Positions 18,058-27,684 of a stretch of 64,000 nt of DNA are shown here, one piece after another. Each line of letters opens with the position of its first letter. Position 1 is the first letter of the stretch. Where the stretch lies: assembly GCA_017307065.1 (NCBI GenBank), contig JAFKGL010000010.1, positions 133,334-197,333 of the forward strand, written 5' to 3'. Position numbers and translations under genes: made by a program. Under the pieces are notes generated by a model. That model saw only the letters and a list, made by a program, of their open reading frames with translations, searched no databases and was not told the DNA's origin. Origin of the DNA: Candidatus Paracaedimonas acanthamoebae. GTDB lineage: Bacteria; Pseudomonadota; Alphaproteobacteria; Caedimonadales; Caedimonadaceae.

Positions 18058-19485
18058 ATGGAGAAGTTGATTTTTATTTCTTTAGGGAGCTTATGTGCTG
18101 GATCTTTGGTGACTTTTTTAATTTTATGGCGGGTCTTTCGTCATCAATATCGAGATCTAAAAAATGAAGTGCTTGAGACCCGAAGAGAGAGGACGCAGCT
18201 TGAAGTCAAGAGTCGAGAATCACAAATTCGTGCGGCAGAACTTGAAACGATTTTACGTCAAGAACGCCAACAATTTTCAGAAAAACTTGCTCTTCTTGAG
18301 CAAGCAAAAGTAGAGCTTTCAAATTCTTTTTATGCTCTTTCAGCGCAAGCTCTTGAGCGAAATAATCGGACATTTTTAGATCTTGCGAAAAGTACTTTTG
18401 AGCGTTTGCAAGAAAATGCAAAAGGAGAATTAAAAGAAAAACAACAAGCCATCCACGAATTGTTAGCTCCTATAAAAACATCCCTTTCAAGTGTTGATCA
18501 AAAACTTGAGGCACTTGAGAAAACGAGAATTAGTACGTTTGAAGTCTTACGGCATCAGATTCATGAATTAGCCGTGACACAAAAAGATCTTCGTCTTGAG
18601 ACGGCTAATTTGGTGAAAGCTTTAAAAACACCGCACATTCGAGGACGATGGGGAGAAATGCAATTAAGGCGCGTCGTTGAAATGAGCGGGATGAGTTCTC
18701 ATTGTGATTTTATTGAACAAAATACGATCATTGCGGATGAAACGCGTTTTCGTCCCGATATGATTATCAATCTTCCAGGAGGGAAGAAAATTGTTATTGA
18801 TGCAAAAGCCCCTCTTGCAGCCTATCTTGCATCTTTAGAGGTTTCTGATGAAAGTCAGCGGCAATCTTTTTTGAAAGATCATGCGCGACAAGTGAGAGCA
18901 CATATTCAAGAATTAAGTCAGCGCTCTTATTGGGATCAGTTTAAAAATTCTGAGACTCCAGAATTTGTTGTGTTATTTCTTCCGGGAGAAACTTTTTTTA
19001 GTGCGGCTTTGGAACAAGATCCAACTCTTATCGAAGTGGGAGTTGAGCGAAAAGTAATGCTTGCAACGCCGTCAACTTTAATTGCTTTATTACATGCAAT
19101 TGCCTACGGATGGCGCCAAGAAGCCCTTGCTGAAAATGCGCGAGAAATTAGTCAAGAAGGACGCGATTTGTACAAAAGATTATCCGATATGGGCGGGCAT
19201 ATTGCGCGTCTTGGTCAAACAATTAATGGGGCCGTGAAGGCTTATAATAGTACGGTTGCTTCGTTAGAAAGTCGAGTTTTACCGAGTGCACGTCGTCTTA
19301 AAACTCTGGAAGTTGCGAATTCTCTTGAAGAAATACCTGTACTTCCGCAAATTGAAAGTGTAACACGAGAAGTGCAAGCATTAGAGCTAAGGGCTGATGG
19401 ACAAAATGAAAACCTTGCTAAAAAACCACAGCTTGTTATTTCGGGGGAAAATGAAAGTGGAGACGGTAAAGTAATTCATGGATAG
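18058..19485 (+). CDS. rmuC: RmuC family DNA recombination protein
   Basis: The 475-residue protein has an N-terminal membrane anchor (residues about 4-24), a long coiled coil (about 30-150) and the RmuC nuclease-like domain (about 190-420) with RGRWGEMQLRRVVEMSGM and the IDAKAPLAAYL segment typical of the PD-(D/E)XK fold. RmuC limits recombination at inverted repeats in E. coli; its biochemical activity is not settled. The stop overlaps the cytochrome c start by eight bases. The C-terminal 60 residues are a loose tail. Confidence 0.94.
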   Translation: MEKLIFISLGSLCAGSLVTFLILWRVFRHQYRDLKNEVLETRRERTQLEVKSRESQIRAAELETILRQERQQFSEKLALLEQAKVELSNSFYALSAQALERNNRTFLDLAKSTFERLQENAKGELKEKQQAIHELLAPIKTSLSSVDQKLEALEKTRISTFEVLRHQIHELAVTQKDLRLETANLVKALKTPHIRGRWGEMQLRRVVEMSGMSSHCDFIEQNTIIADETRFRPDMIINLPGGKKIVIDAKAPLAAYLASLEVSDESQRQSFLKDHARQVRAHIQELSQRSYWDQFKNSETPEFVVLFLPGETFFSAALEQDPTLIEVGVERKVMLATPSTLIALLHAIAYGWRQEALAENAREISQEGRDLYKRLSDMGGHIARLGQTINGAVKAYNSTVASLESRVLPSARRLKTLEVANSLEEIPVLPQIESVTREVQALELRADGQNENLAKKPQLVISGENESGDGKVIHG

Positions 19486-20014
19486 TTTCGAGCTTAATAA
19501 GGGATTATGTGCGATTCTTCTTGCTTTGCTTATAGGAATGGTAAGTCAAAAAATCGCAGATTGGCTTGTTGCGCCAACATGGCTTGCTAAGGATGTCTAT
19601 CAAATTGATGTTGCAGAAGAAAGTGCTTCACAAACTGCGGCAACGACAGAAGAAATCATTGAGGCTGTTGAGCCACTTCTTGCAAAAGCGAGTGCTGAAA
19701 ATGGTCAAAACATCGCAAAAAAATGTTTACAATGTCACACGTTTGAAAAAAGTGGGGCAAATAAGGTTGGACCGAATCTTTGGAATATCGTTGGAAACAA
19801 AGTAGCCCATTCAGATAGTTTTGCTTATTCCTCTGCCTTTAAAGGGCATAAAGGAGAATGGACTTATGAAAATTTGAATCATTATCTCTATAAACCACAA
19901 AAATTTATACCAGGGACAAAAATGGCTTTCGCAGGCCTTAAAAAAGGACAAGAACGCGCAGATCTTATTGCATATTTGCGAACGTTGAGCGATACCCTTA
20001 AACCCTTACCTTAA
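19478..20014 (+). CDS. Membrane-anchored class I cytochrome c (CycM-like)
   Basis: A 178-residue protein with an uncleaved-looking hydrophobic anchor (residues about 8-30), an acidic Ala/Thr/Glu linker (about 45-70), and a cytochrome c domain: CLQCH haem site (Cys83, Cys86, His87), GPNLWNIVG, and the distal ligand Met149 in GTKMAFAG. This matches alphaproteobacterial CycM / cytochrome c552, which shuttles electrons from the bc1 complex to terminal oxidase on the periplasmic face. Its partner bc1 genes are in this window at 57857-60437. Confidence 0.92.
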   Translation: MDSFELNKGLCAILLALLIGMVSQKIADWLVAPTWLAKDVYQIDVAEESASQTAATTEEIIEAVEPLLAKASAENGQNIAKKCLQCHTFEKSGANKVGPNLWNIVGNKVAHSDSFAYSSAFKGHKGEWTYENLNHYLYKPQKFIPGTKMAFAGLKKGQERADLIAYLRTLSDTLKPLP

Positions 20015-20023
20015 AGGAGTTCC

Positions 20024-21850
20024 ATGTTTAAAAAGTGCGCGTATAGCATCGTTTTAATATCATACTTAATGGGGCAGCTAGCTCAAACTCAAGAAGAAGC
20101 AAGTCCTCTCTATGGAATTACTTTATATGGAGAGCCTTTAAAATATTCTCAAGATTTCAAAAGTTTTTCATACGTTAACGAAAAAGCTCCCAAAGGGGGG
20201 ACATTTAATGTGGGGGTTCTGGGAACATTCGATAGTTTTAATCCTTTTGTGGTGAAAGGCCAACCGGCCGCAGGAATAACGCCTTTCTATCCTTCTTTAT
20301 TGTTCGTCACGCTGACGGCTCCGTCTATGGATGAACCTTCATCTGCTTATTGTTATGCGGCTGAATCAATGGAGGTAGCCCCCGATAGAACATGGATTAT
20401 TTTTACGATGCGAGAAGGCATAAGTTTCCATGATGGTTCCTCTTTAACGGTGGATGATGTCGTCTATAGTTTTAACACCCTAAGAGACCGTGGGCAGCCT
20501 TATTATAAAACATATTATCAAGATGTAGTAAAAATTGAAAAACTAACGACGCGTCGTCTTAAATTTATTTTGCGACCTAATGCGAGTAAGGAAATCATTC
20601 AAATTATTGGGCAATTCCCTCTTATTTCTAAAGCATTTTATACAAAACATGGATTTGAGAAAGCTGATCTAACGCCCCCTTTAGGAAATGGACCTTATAA
20701 AATTAGTCATTTTAAGCCAGGTGATATCGTTACTTATGAACGTGTTAAAGGGTGGTGGGGTGAGAAACTTCCAATCAACGTTGGGCGTTATAATTTTGAT
20801 TATATTACCTATAAATATTATCGAGATGATACGGTTATGTTTGAGTCCTTTAAGCGAGGAGATTACGATTTAAGGTTAGAAAATTCTGCGAAAAGGTGGG
20901 CTGAAGAGTATAAATTTCCTGCTGCACAAGAAGGAAAAATTGTTCGTAAAGAGATTGAAAACAAAAATCCTCGAGTCATGCAGGGGATTGTTTTTAACCT
21001 TCGTCGCCCTTTCTTTCAAGATAGTAAAGTCCGTCAAGCTCTTGGATATTTTTTGGATTTCGAATGGATTAATGAGAACATTTTCTATAATGCCTATACT
21101 AGAATTCAAAGCTATTTCCCAGGATCTGACCTTGCATCTTCAGGGGTTTCTTCGCCAGCAGAACTGAATGTTCTTGAGAAATACCGAGGGAGAATTCCGG
21201 AGGAGGTTTTTACAAGTGAATATAAAGCGCCAAAAACAGATGGATCGGGGAATATTCGTCAAAACCTCAATGAGGCTAAAAAGCTCTTTGAACAAGCAGG
21301 GTGGAACATTAAAAATGGTGTGCTGACTCATCGAGAGACAGGACAACCTTTCGAATTCGAAATTCTTCTTGCGCTTCCTAATTTAGAAAGAGTAATCCAA
21401 GGATTTGTAAAAAATCTAAAACGATTGGGGATTAAGGCAAAAATACGCATTATTGATACGTCTCAATATGCGAGGCGAATTGATACATTTGATTATGATA
21501 TGATTTTTATGACTTTTTCTCAGAGTATTTCTCCAGGTAATGAACAACGTGAATTTTGGTCTTCCTCAAGCGCAAATAGTCAAGGAAGTAGAAATTATGC
21601 GGGTATAAAGAGCCCTATTATTGATGAGGTTATTGAAAGCTTAGTGAATGCAACTAATCGCGCTGATTTAATTAATTATTGTCGAGTCTTAGATCGACTT
21701 TTATTGTGGGGGCATTACGTTATTCCTGCATGGTATCGTGAAAAAGATTCAATTGCTTACTGGAAAAAATTAGAACACCCCTCAATAATACCCCCTTACG
21801 GAATAGATTTTTATGCATGGTGGAGTGCTGATGCTGAAAAGGCGAGTTAA
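20024..21850 (+). CDS. yejA: Peptide ABC transporter, periplasmic substrate-binding protein
   Basis: A 608-residue solute-binding protein of the family 5 (oligopeptide) type with a Sec signal peptide (residues 1-22) and a strong AAGGAG ribosome site. The sequence follows YejA rather than OppA/DppA: an early HGITLYG-like segment, APKGGTFNVG near residue 50, SFNPFVVKG and the long C-terminal domain with DYDMIFMTF and AWYREKD. First gene of the yejABEF importer. YejABEF imports di- and oligopeptides and microcin C in E. coli; in an intracellular setting it would take up host-derived peptides (inference). Confidence 0.93.
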   Translation: MFKKCAYSIVLISYLMGQLAQTQEEASPLYGITLYGEPLKYSQDFKSFSYVNEKAPKGGTFNVGVLGTFDSFNPFVVKGQPAAGITPFYPSLLFVTLTAPSMDEPSSAYCYAAESMEVAPDRTWIIFTMREGISFHDGSSLTVDDVVYSFNTLRDRGQPYYKTYYQDVVKIEKLTTRRLKFILRPNASKEIIQIIGQFPLISKAFYTKHGFEKADLTPPLGNGPYKISHFKPGDIVTYERVKGWWGEKLPINVGRYNFDYITYKYYRDDTVMFESFKRGDYDLRLENSAKRWAEEYKFPAAQEGKIVRKEIENKNPRVMQGIVFNLRRPFFQDSKVRQALGYFLDFEWINENIFYNAYTRIQSYFPGSDLASSGVSSPAELNVLEKYRGRIPEEVFTSEYKAPKTDGSGNIRQNLNEAKKLFEQAGWNIKNGVLTHRETGQPFEFEILLALPNLERVIQGFVKNLKRLGIKAKIRIIDTSQYARRIDTFDYDMIFMTFSQSISPGNEQREFWSSSSANSQGSRNYAGIKSPIIDEVIESLVNATNRADLINYCRVLDRLLLWGHYVIPAWYREKDSIAYWKKLEHPSIIPPYGIDFYAWWSADAEKAS

Positions 21851-21856
21851 TTTTAA

Positions 21857-22969
21857 ATGATGACTTCTTATATTTTGCGTCGGCTTTCTCTTATTTTGCC
21901 AACTTTGTTTGGTATCCTCCTCGTTAATTTTATCATCATTCAAGCTGCGCCGGGGGGGCCTGTTGAACAAATGATTGCTAAAATTAAGGGAACTGCCGTG
22001 GATGCAACAGCTCGATTCACGGGAGGGGGCGAAGATACTTTTCAAACGACACAGTTAAATGATTCACAAACTGGTGGAATGGAAAATAAATATCGCGGGG
22101 CTCGAGGCCTTGATCCAGAGTTTATTGCAAAACTTGAGAAAATGTATGGATTTGATAAACCAGCATCCGAGCGTTTTTGGTTAATGGTGAAAAATTATGC
22201 CATGCTCAATTTCGGCGATAGTTATTTTCGAGATGTTTCTGTGGTTCAGTTAATTAAGCAAAAACTTCCAATTTCTATTTCTTTAGGATTTTGGTCCACG
22301 CTCATTATTTATCTTGTTTGCATTCCCTTAGGAATTCGAAAGGCGGTAAAAGATGGAACAGCCTTTGATATCTGGACCAGTGCGGCCATCATTATTGGAT
22401 ATGCTATCCCGAGTTTTCTTTTTGCTATTCTGTTGATTGTCTTGTTTGCAGGAGGTAGTTTTTGGGATCTTTTTCCTTTAAGAGGACTAGTGTCAGAAAA
22501 TTGGGATCAGTTATCCTGGGGACAGCGGATCTTAGATTATCTTTGGCATATGGTCTTGCCTATTATTTCCATTGTCGTCACAGGTTTTGCAGGGCTTACG
22601 TTATTAACGAAAAACTCTTTTCTTGAAGAGATTAATAAGCAATACGTATTAACCGCTCGTGCAAAAGGGGTTGATGAAAAGAATATTCTTTATGGTCACG
22701 TTTTTCGAAATGCGATGCTTATTGTTGTCTCTGGAATCCCCGCTGCTATCATACATATCTTTTTCACAAGTTCTTTATTGATTGAGGTCATATTTTCTTT
22801 GGATGGTTTGGGGCTTCTTGGATTTGAAACAGCCATTTCAAGAGATTATCCCGTCGTTTTTGGATCTCTTTTTATGTTCACTTTACTTGGACTAGTTTTT
22901 CATCTTATCGGGGATCTTACTTACATGATCATTGATCCAAGAATTGATTTTGAAAAAAGAATAGGTTGA
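21857..22969 (+). CDS. yejB: Peptide ABC transporter permease YejB
   Basis: A 370-residue inner-membrane permease of the oligopeptide importer. The start [20 protein letters not shown] is the usual first helix, followed by a large loop (about residues 35-95) and the binding-protein-dependent permease domain with the EAA-like loop [12 protein letters not shown](L)YGHVFRNA. Six nucleotides separate it from yejA, and its stop overlaps the yejE start. Length agrees with YejB proteins. Confidence 0.93.
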   Translation: MMTSYILRRLSLILPTLFGILLVNFIIIQAAPGGPVEQMIAKIKGTAVDATARFTGGGEDTFQTTQLNDSQTGGMENKYRGARGLDPEFIAKLEKMYGFDKPASERFWLMVKNYAMLNFGDSYFRDVSVVQLIKQKLPISISLGFWSTLIIYLVCIPLGIRKAVKDGTAFDIWTSAAIIIGYAIPSFLFAILLIVLFAGGSFWDLFPLRGLVSENWDQLSWGQRILDYLWHMVLPIISIVVTGFAGLTLLTKNSFLEEINKQYVLTARAKGVDEKNILYGHVFRNAMLIVVSGIPAAIIHIFFTSSLLIEVIFSLDGLGLLGFETAISRDYPVVFGSLFMFTLLGLVFHLIGDLTYMIIDPRIDFEKRIG

Positions 22970-24003
22970 TTGTGGAAGTTAAATTATCGCCTCTCACGCT
23001 TAAAAGATGGCAGTATTTTTATGCTAATCGGCGTGCTTTTTGGTCTTTATGGATTTTCTTGACGTTATTTATTTTTAGTCTTTTTGCAGAGTTCATTGCA
23101 AATGATAAGCCACTTGTAATTGCCTATGATAAAAACATTTATCTTCCTATTTTTAAATTTTACCCAGAGCAAACTTTTGGCGGAGATTTTGAAACAGAAG
23201 CTGATTACAAAGATCATTACATTCAAGAAAAAATTGAGGCCAAAGGATGGATGATTTGGCCTCCTATACGTTATAGATATGACACCGTCAATTATGATCT
23301 TCCGTCACCTGCCCCTTCAAAACCTACGTATGAAAATCTTTTAGGGACAGATGATCAAGGGCGTGATGTTCTTGCGCGCCTTATTTATGGTTTTCGAATC
23401 TCTGTCCTTTTTGGGATAATTCTTACTCTCATAAGCTCCATCATTGGTGTGATAGTTGGGGGAATTCAAGGTTATTTTGGAGGAACAGTCGATCTTGTAT
23501 GTCAACGTGTCATTGAAATATGGTCTGGGTTACCTGTCCTCTATTTATTAATTATCATGGGAAGCTTAGTGGAGCCGAATTTTTGGTGGCTTTTAGGGCT
23601 TATGCTTCTTTTTAGTTGGATGTCTCTTGTAAGTTTGGTGCGGGCTGAATTTTTAAGAGCGCGCAATTTTGACTATGTAAAAGCGGCCAAAGCTCTTGGA
23701 GGATCAACTTTTCATATCATGTTTCGGCACATCCTTCCTAATGCGATGGTTGCGACTTTGACGTATTTGCCTTTTATTTTAAATGGAGCTATTACAACGC
23801 TTACCTCATTAGATTTTTTAGGGTTTGGATTGCCTCCAGGATCTCCTTCTTTAGGAGAGATGTTGGCACAGGGGAAAAATAATCTTCATGCTCCTTGGCT
23901 TGGGATGACCGCATTTTTTTCAGTTGCTTGTATGCTAGCTTTGCTTGTGTTGATTGGAGAGGGTGTTCGTGACGCCTTTGACCCCAGAAAGGTTAAATTT
24001 TAA
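22966..24003 (+). CDS. yejE: Peptide ABC transporter permease YejE
   Basis: The 345-residue second permease, with N-terminal [21 protein letters not shown], a periplasmic insert with the [20 protein letters not shown] signature, and the EAA loop [21 protein letters not shown]. It starts at TTG 22966 overlapping the yejB stop; a GTG six bases on (22972) is an equally good start with a weak AGG in front. It pairs with YejB to form the transmembrane channel. The stop TAA overlaps the yejF ATG by one base. Confidence 0.92.
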   Translation: MIVEVKLSPLTLKRWQYFYANRRAFWSLWIFLTLFIFSLFAEFIANDKPLVIAYDKNIYLPIFKFYPEQTFGGDFETEADYKDHYIQEKIEAKGWMIWPPIRYRYDTVNYDLPSPAPSKPTYENLLGTDDQGRDVLARLIYGFRISVLFGIILTLISSIIGVIVGGIQGYFGGTVDLVCQRVIEIWSGLPVLYLLIIMGSLVEPNFWWLLGLMLLFSWMSLVSLVRAEFLRARNFDYVKAAKALGGSTFHIMFRHILPNAMVATLTYLPFILNGAITTLTSLDFLGFGLPPGSPSLGEMLAQGKNNLHAPWLGMTAFFSVACMLALLVLIGEGVRDAFDPRKVKF

Positions 24004-25586
24004 TGTCACTTCCATTATTATCTATTAAAGATTTATGGGTTCGTTTTGGTCGTTTTGACGCTGTCAAAGGTGTAAGCTTTGATTTAAGAGGTGGAGAAAC
24101 CATGGCCCTTGTGGGAGAAAGCGGCTCTGGAAAATCAGTTACAGCTTTATCGATTTTAAAATTACTTCCCTATCCTCAAGCAAGTCATCCGCAAGGAGAG
24201 ATACACTTTAAAGGAGAAAATCTTTTAGAGAAGGCAGATGAGAACCTGCGTAAGATCCGAGGAAATGAAATATCTTTTATTTTTCAAGAGCCTATGACTT
24301 CTCTTAACCCCCTTCATACTGTCGAAAAGCAAATTGGTGAAGTATTAACGTTACATAGAAATTTCAAAAAGTCTCAAATTCGAGAAAAAGTGATTGAACT
24401 TCTTGAACTTGTCGGTTTTACAGATGCTTTTGATCGACTTGAGAGTTATCCGCATCAGTTATCGGGAGGGCAAAGACAAAGAGTCATGATTGCGATGGCT
24501 TTGGCGACAGAACCATCTTTATTGATTGCAGATGAACCTACCACAGCCTTAGATGTTACAACGCAAGCACAAATCTTAGATCTTCTGAAAGTTCTTCAGA
24601 AAAAACTTAAAATGGCATTATTGCTGATTACACATGATCTTTCGATTGTGAAAAAAATGGCTAAAAACGTTGTAATCATGCAAAAAGGAGAATGTGTCGA
24701 AGCTGGTCTTACAGAAAATGTCTTTGAAAATCCGCAACATCCTTATACTCAACAGTTATTAAATTCAGAGCCACGCGGCATCCCTGAAGAATTAGATCCA
24801 GAGGCCTCTCTTATTCTTGAGGCAAAGAATTTATCTGTTAAGTTTGCGCGTAAATCAGCTCTTTTTTCACCAAAAACTTACTTTGAGGCGGTTAAAGATG
24901 TTTCTTTCCAAGTTCGTCAAGGGGAAACACTTGGAATTGTGGGCGAAAGTGGATCAGGCAAAACCACATTAGCTTTTGCTCTTTTGAGGCTCCAAGAAAG
25001 TAGCGGGGAAATTCTCTTACAGGGTAATCCTATTCATCGTTTAAAAAATAAAGAGTTAAGAGAATTGCGTCATAAGATTCAAGTTGTTTTCCAAGATCCT
25101 TTTGGTTCTTTGAGTCCGCGCATGACGATTGCAGAGATTATTGGGGAAGGGCTTAAAATTCACCATCCGCAATTAACTTTTGAGCAGCGAGAGGAGCTAA
25201 TTGTCGAATCTCTTAAAGACGTGAGTTTAGATCCCGAGACGCGTAACCGATATCCGCATGAATTTTCAGGGGGACAAAGACAACGTGTTGCCATCGCGCG
25301 GGCGCTCATTTTAAAACCTCAAATCCTGATTCTTGATGAGCCAACTTCAGCGTTGGATAGAGCAATTCAAGTTGAAGTTCTTGAGATTCTCAGGGATTTG
25401 CAGGAAAAACATCATCTAGCATATATTTTTATTAGCCATGATTTAAAAGTTATACGGGCTATTAGTCATCATGTACTTGTGATGCGGCACGGCTCTATTG
25501 TTGAGTTCGGCCCTACACAGGTTGTTTATGAAAAACCACAACATCCTTATACCAAGGTGTTATTTAAAGCTGCTTTTGACCTTTAA
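24003..25586 (+). CDS. yejF: Peptide ABC transporter, dual ATPase subunit YejF
   Basis: A 527-residue protein holding two ABC ATPase domains in one chain. First domain: Walker A GESGSGKS (38-45), signature LSGGQRQR and Walker B LLIADEPTT. Second domain from about residue 270: Walker A GESGSGKT near 315, signature FSGGQRQR and ILILDEPTS. Each domain has the oligopeptide-transporter HPYT(Q/K) tail. It powers peptide uptake through YejB/YejE at the cytoplasmic face. It is the last gene of the operon; the fab promoter begins 16 bases after its stop. Confidence 0.95.
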   Translation: MSLPLLSIKDLWVRFGRFDAVKGVSFDLRGGETMALVGESGSGKSVTALSILKLLPYPQASHPQGEIHFKGENLLEKADENLRKIRGNEISFIFQEPMTSLNPLHTVEKQIGEVLTLHRNFKKSQIREKVIELLELVGFTDAFDRLESYPHQLSGGQRQRVMIAMALATEPSLLIADEPTTALDVTTQAQILDLLKVLQKKLKMALLLITHDLSIVKKMAKNVVIMQKGECVEAGLTENVFENPQHPYTQQLLNSEPRGIPEELDPEASLILEAKNLSVKFARKSALFSPKTYFEAVKDVSFQVRQGETLGIVGESGSGKTTLAFALLRLQESSGEILLQGNPIHRLKNKELRELRHKIQVVFQDPFGSLSPRMTIAEIIGEGLKIHHPQLTFEQREELIVESLKDVSLDPETRNRYPHEFSGGQRQRVAIARALILKPQILILDEPTSALDRAIQVEVLEILRDLQEKHHLAYIFISHDLKVIRAISHHVLVMRHGSIVEFGPTQVVYEKPQHPYTKVLFKAAFDL

Positions 25587-25601
25587 AAAGAATAAATTTT
25601 C

Positions 25602-25629
25602 TTGACACTTTAAGTTAAGGCGGTATGAC
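25602..25629 (+). promoter_or_regulatory. Sigma-70 type promoter for the fab operon
   Basis: TTGACA (25602-25607) and TATGAC (25624-25629) are separated by 16 bases, close to consensus. The predicted transcription start (about 25636) lies downstream of an in-frame ATG at 25625 and upstream of the ATG at 25655, which supports the later start for fabD. The promoter sits right after yejF, so the fatty-acid genes are probably transcribed separately from the peptide importer. Confidence 0.65.
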
Positions 25630-25654
25630 TGTTGCCATAATAAAAGAGGATCTT

Positions 25655-26596
25655 ATGAATCGCATAGCATTCGTTTTTCCGGGTCAAGGATCACAATTTG
25701 TTGGAATGGGAAAAGAGCTTTATGAAGCCTCTTTAGCCGCCCGAGAAGTATTTCAAGAAGTTGATGAAACACTGAAATTTAATTTAACACGTCTTATTTT
25801 TGAGGGACCTCAAGAAGAGCTGATGTTAACCTCTAATACGCAACCTGCCCTTATGGCTGTGAGCCTTGCGATCCTCAGAACTCTTGTTAATGAAGCAGGG
25901 GTCAAGATAGAAAATATTGACTATGTCGCCGGACATTCCTTAGGAGAATATAGTGCGTTAGCTGCGGTAGGTTCTTTGGAGTTGAATGCTTGTGCTAAAC
26001 TGTTAAGGCAGCGTGGAGAATCAATGCAAGCGGCTGTACCGATTGGGCAGGGGGCTATGGCAGCTCTTTTAGGCGCCGAGATTGAGCAAGCGGAAAAAAT
26101 AGCTCAAGAGGCCACTCAAGGGCAAGTGTGTGAAGTTGCGAATGATAATTCTCCTGGTCAAATTGTAATTAGTGGGCATGTTGAGGCGATTAATAGAGCT
26201 ATAGAAATAGCGAAAGCGCATCAGATTAAGCGGGCAGTCATTTTGCCTGTGAGTGCGCCATTCCATTGTTCGTTGATGAAACCCAGTGCAGAAGTTATGA
26301 AGGAAGCTCTTGAGAAAACTTCTTTTAAGGCTCCACGTGTGCCTGTGGTTTTTAATGTTATGGCTCAACCGCAGAATGATCCTCTGTCTCATCCTGAGTT
26401 ATTGATACAGCAAATTACAAGCCGTGTGCGGTGGCGCGAAAGCATTTCTTATATGAAATCTCAAGGCGTGACCAAAATTGTTGAAATTGGGGCTGGTAAA
26501 GTTTTAACAGGCCTAACAAAAAGAATAGATCCCGAATTAGAGGGGCTATCTATTCAAACACCAGAAGATATAGACGTATTTTTAAAACAAGTGTGA
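25655..26596 (+). CDS. fabD: Malonyl-CoA:ACP transacylase
   Basis: FabD loads malonyl groups onto acyl carrier protein for fatty-acid synthesis. From the ATG at 25655 (AGAGGA six bases upstream) the protein is 313 residues, as expected, and opens with MNRIAFVFPGQGSQ. Catalytic Ser95 lies in GHSLGEYSA and His204 in APFHCSLM. A longer frame from 25625 would begin inside the promoter and is rejected. It leads the fabD-fabG-acpP-fabF-mltG cluster, an order common in bacteria. Confidence 0.96.
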   Translation: MNRIAFVFPGQGSQFVGMGKELYEASLAAREVFQEVDETLKFNLTRLIFEGPQEELMLTSNTQPALMAVSLAILRTLVNEAGVKIENIDYVAGHSLGEYSALAAVGSLELNACAKLLRQRGESMQAAVPIGQGAMAALLGAEIEQAEKIAQEATQGQVCEVANDNSPGQIVISGHVEAINRAIEIAKAHQIKRAVILPVSAPFHCSLMKPSAEVMKEALEKTSFKAPRVPVVFNVMAQPQNDPLSHPELLIQQITSRVRWRESISYMKSQGVTKIVEIGAGKVLTGLTKRIDPELEGLSIQTPEDIDVFLKQV

Positions 26597-26603
26597 GGGA
26601 TCA

Positions 26604-27341
26604 ATGTTTAAATTAGAAGGAAAAAAAGCCCTAATTACAGGTGCTTCAGGTGGAATCGGGGCAACAATTGCAAAAACCCTTCATCAGCAAGGGGCGATAG
26701 TCGCGCTTTCTGGAACACGCCGAGAAGCTCTTGAAAAGATTGCTCAAGATCTTAAAGAAAGAGTTCATGTTCTCCCTTGCAACCTTAAAAGCATCGAAGA
26801 CATTGAAAGTTTGATCCCTCAAGCAGAAAGTGCTATGGAGCAAGTAGATATTCTTGTGAATAATGCAGGAATTACGCGTGATAATTTGATGATGCGTATG
26901 AAAGATGATGAGTTTTCAGAAGTTATCGACATTAATTTAGGGGCAACTTTTCGCTTAATGCGGGCGGCTATTAAAGGGATGATGAAACGTCGAGAAGGGC
27001 GTATTATTAATATTACATCGATTGTGGGTGTGACAGGTAATCCTGGGCAAGCTAATTATTGTGCCTCTAAAGCCGGCGTTATTGGAATGTCAAAGTCATT
27101 GGCTCAAGAAATTGCTTCGCGTGGGGTGACAGTGAATTGTGTCGCGCCAGGATTTATCCAAACCCCTATGACAGATGTCCTTCCTGAAGGACATAAAGAA
27201 AAGTTACTTACCACAATTCCGCAAGGACGGATGGGATTGCCCGAGGAAATCGCTGCAGGGGTTGCTTTTCTTGCAAGTGCAGAAGCTGCTTATATCACAG
27301 GTCAAACACTTCATATAAATGGTGGAATGGCGATGATTTGA
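26604..27341 (+). CDS. fabG: 3-oxoacyl-ACP reductase
   Basis: A 245-residue short-chain dehydrogenase that reduces 3-oxoacyl-ACP with NADPH. The nucleotide site TGASGGIG (residues 12-19), NNAG near 86-89, and the catalytic Ser139, Tyr152, Lys156 (YCASK) are all present. Seven bases after fabD and ahead of acpP, so it is part of the same transcription unit. No unusual features. Confidence 0.97.
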   Translation: MFKLEGKKALITGASGGIGATIAKTLHQQGAIVALSGTRREALEKIAQDLKERVHVLPCNLKSIEDIESLIPQAESAMEQVDILVNNAGITRDNLMMRMKDDEFSEVIDINLGATFRLMRAAIKGMMKRREGRIINITSIVGVTGNPGQANYCASKAGVIGMSKSLAQEIASRGVTVNCVAPGFIQTPMTDVLPEGHKEKLLTTIPQGRMGLPEEIAAGVAFLASAEAAYITGQTLHINGGMAMI

Positions 27342-27431
27342 GTGTTTGCGTTTTGGAAACTTTGTGTTAGAGTCCTTTGCGAATTTTAGGAAACATTAAA
27401 TTTATTTTTTTAACCAATTGAGGAAATACTC

Positions 27432-27671
27432 ATGAGTGAAGTTGCAAATAGAGTCAAAAAAATCATTATCGAACGTTTGAACGTGGAAGAAGCTAAAGTC
27501 ATAGATAAAGCAAGCTTTATGGATGATCTCGGCGCTGATAGCTTGGATACAGTTGAACTCGTTATGGCATTTGAAGATGAATTCGGTGTTGAAATCTCTG
27601 ATGATGTTGCGGAAAAGATTAAAACTGTTGGCGATGCAGTAAAATTGCTTGAAGAAAGCACAAACGAATAA
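27432..27671 (+). CDS. acpP: Acyl carrier protein
   Basis: The 79-residue acidic protein has the phosphopantetheine site [10 protein letters not shown] with Ser37, plus the [11 protein letters not shown] helix recognised by fatty-acid enzymes. It carries growing acyl chains in the cytoplasm. A 90-base leader separates it from fabG, longer than elsewhere in the cluster, as is usual where acpP has its own strong promoter; I could not pick out a convincing -10/-35 pair there. A GAGGAAA ribosome site precedes the ATG. Confidence 0.97.
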   Translation: MSEVANRVKKIIIERLNVEEAKVIDKASFMDDLGADSLDTVELVMAFEDEFGVEISDDVAEKIKTVGDAVKLLEESTNE

Positions 27672-27684
27672 CATAGAGTTTTAA

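Noticed and set aside
27402..27674. Antisense frames over acpP
   Set aside because: The plus-strand product is an unmistakable acyl carrier protein; the antisense frames are complements.
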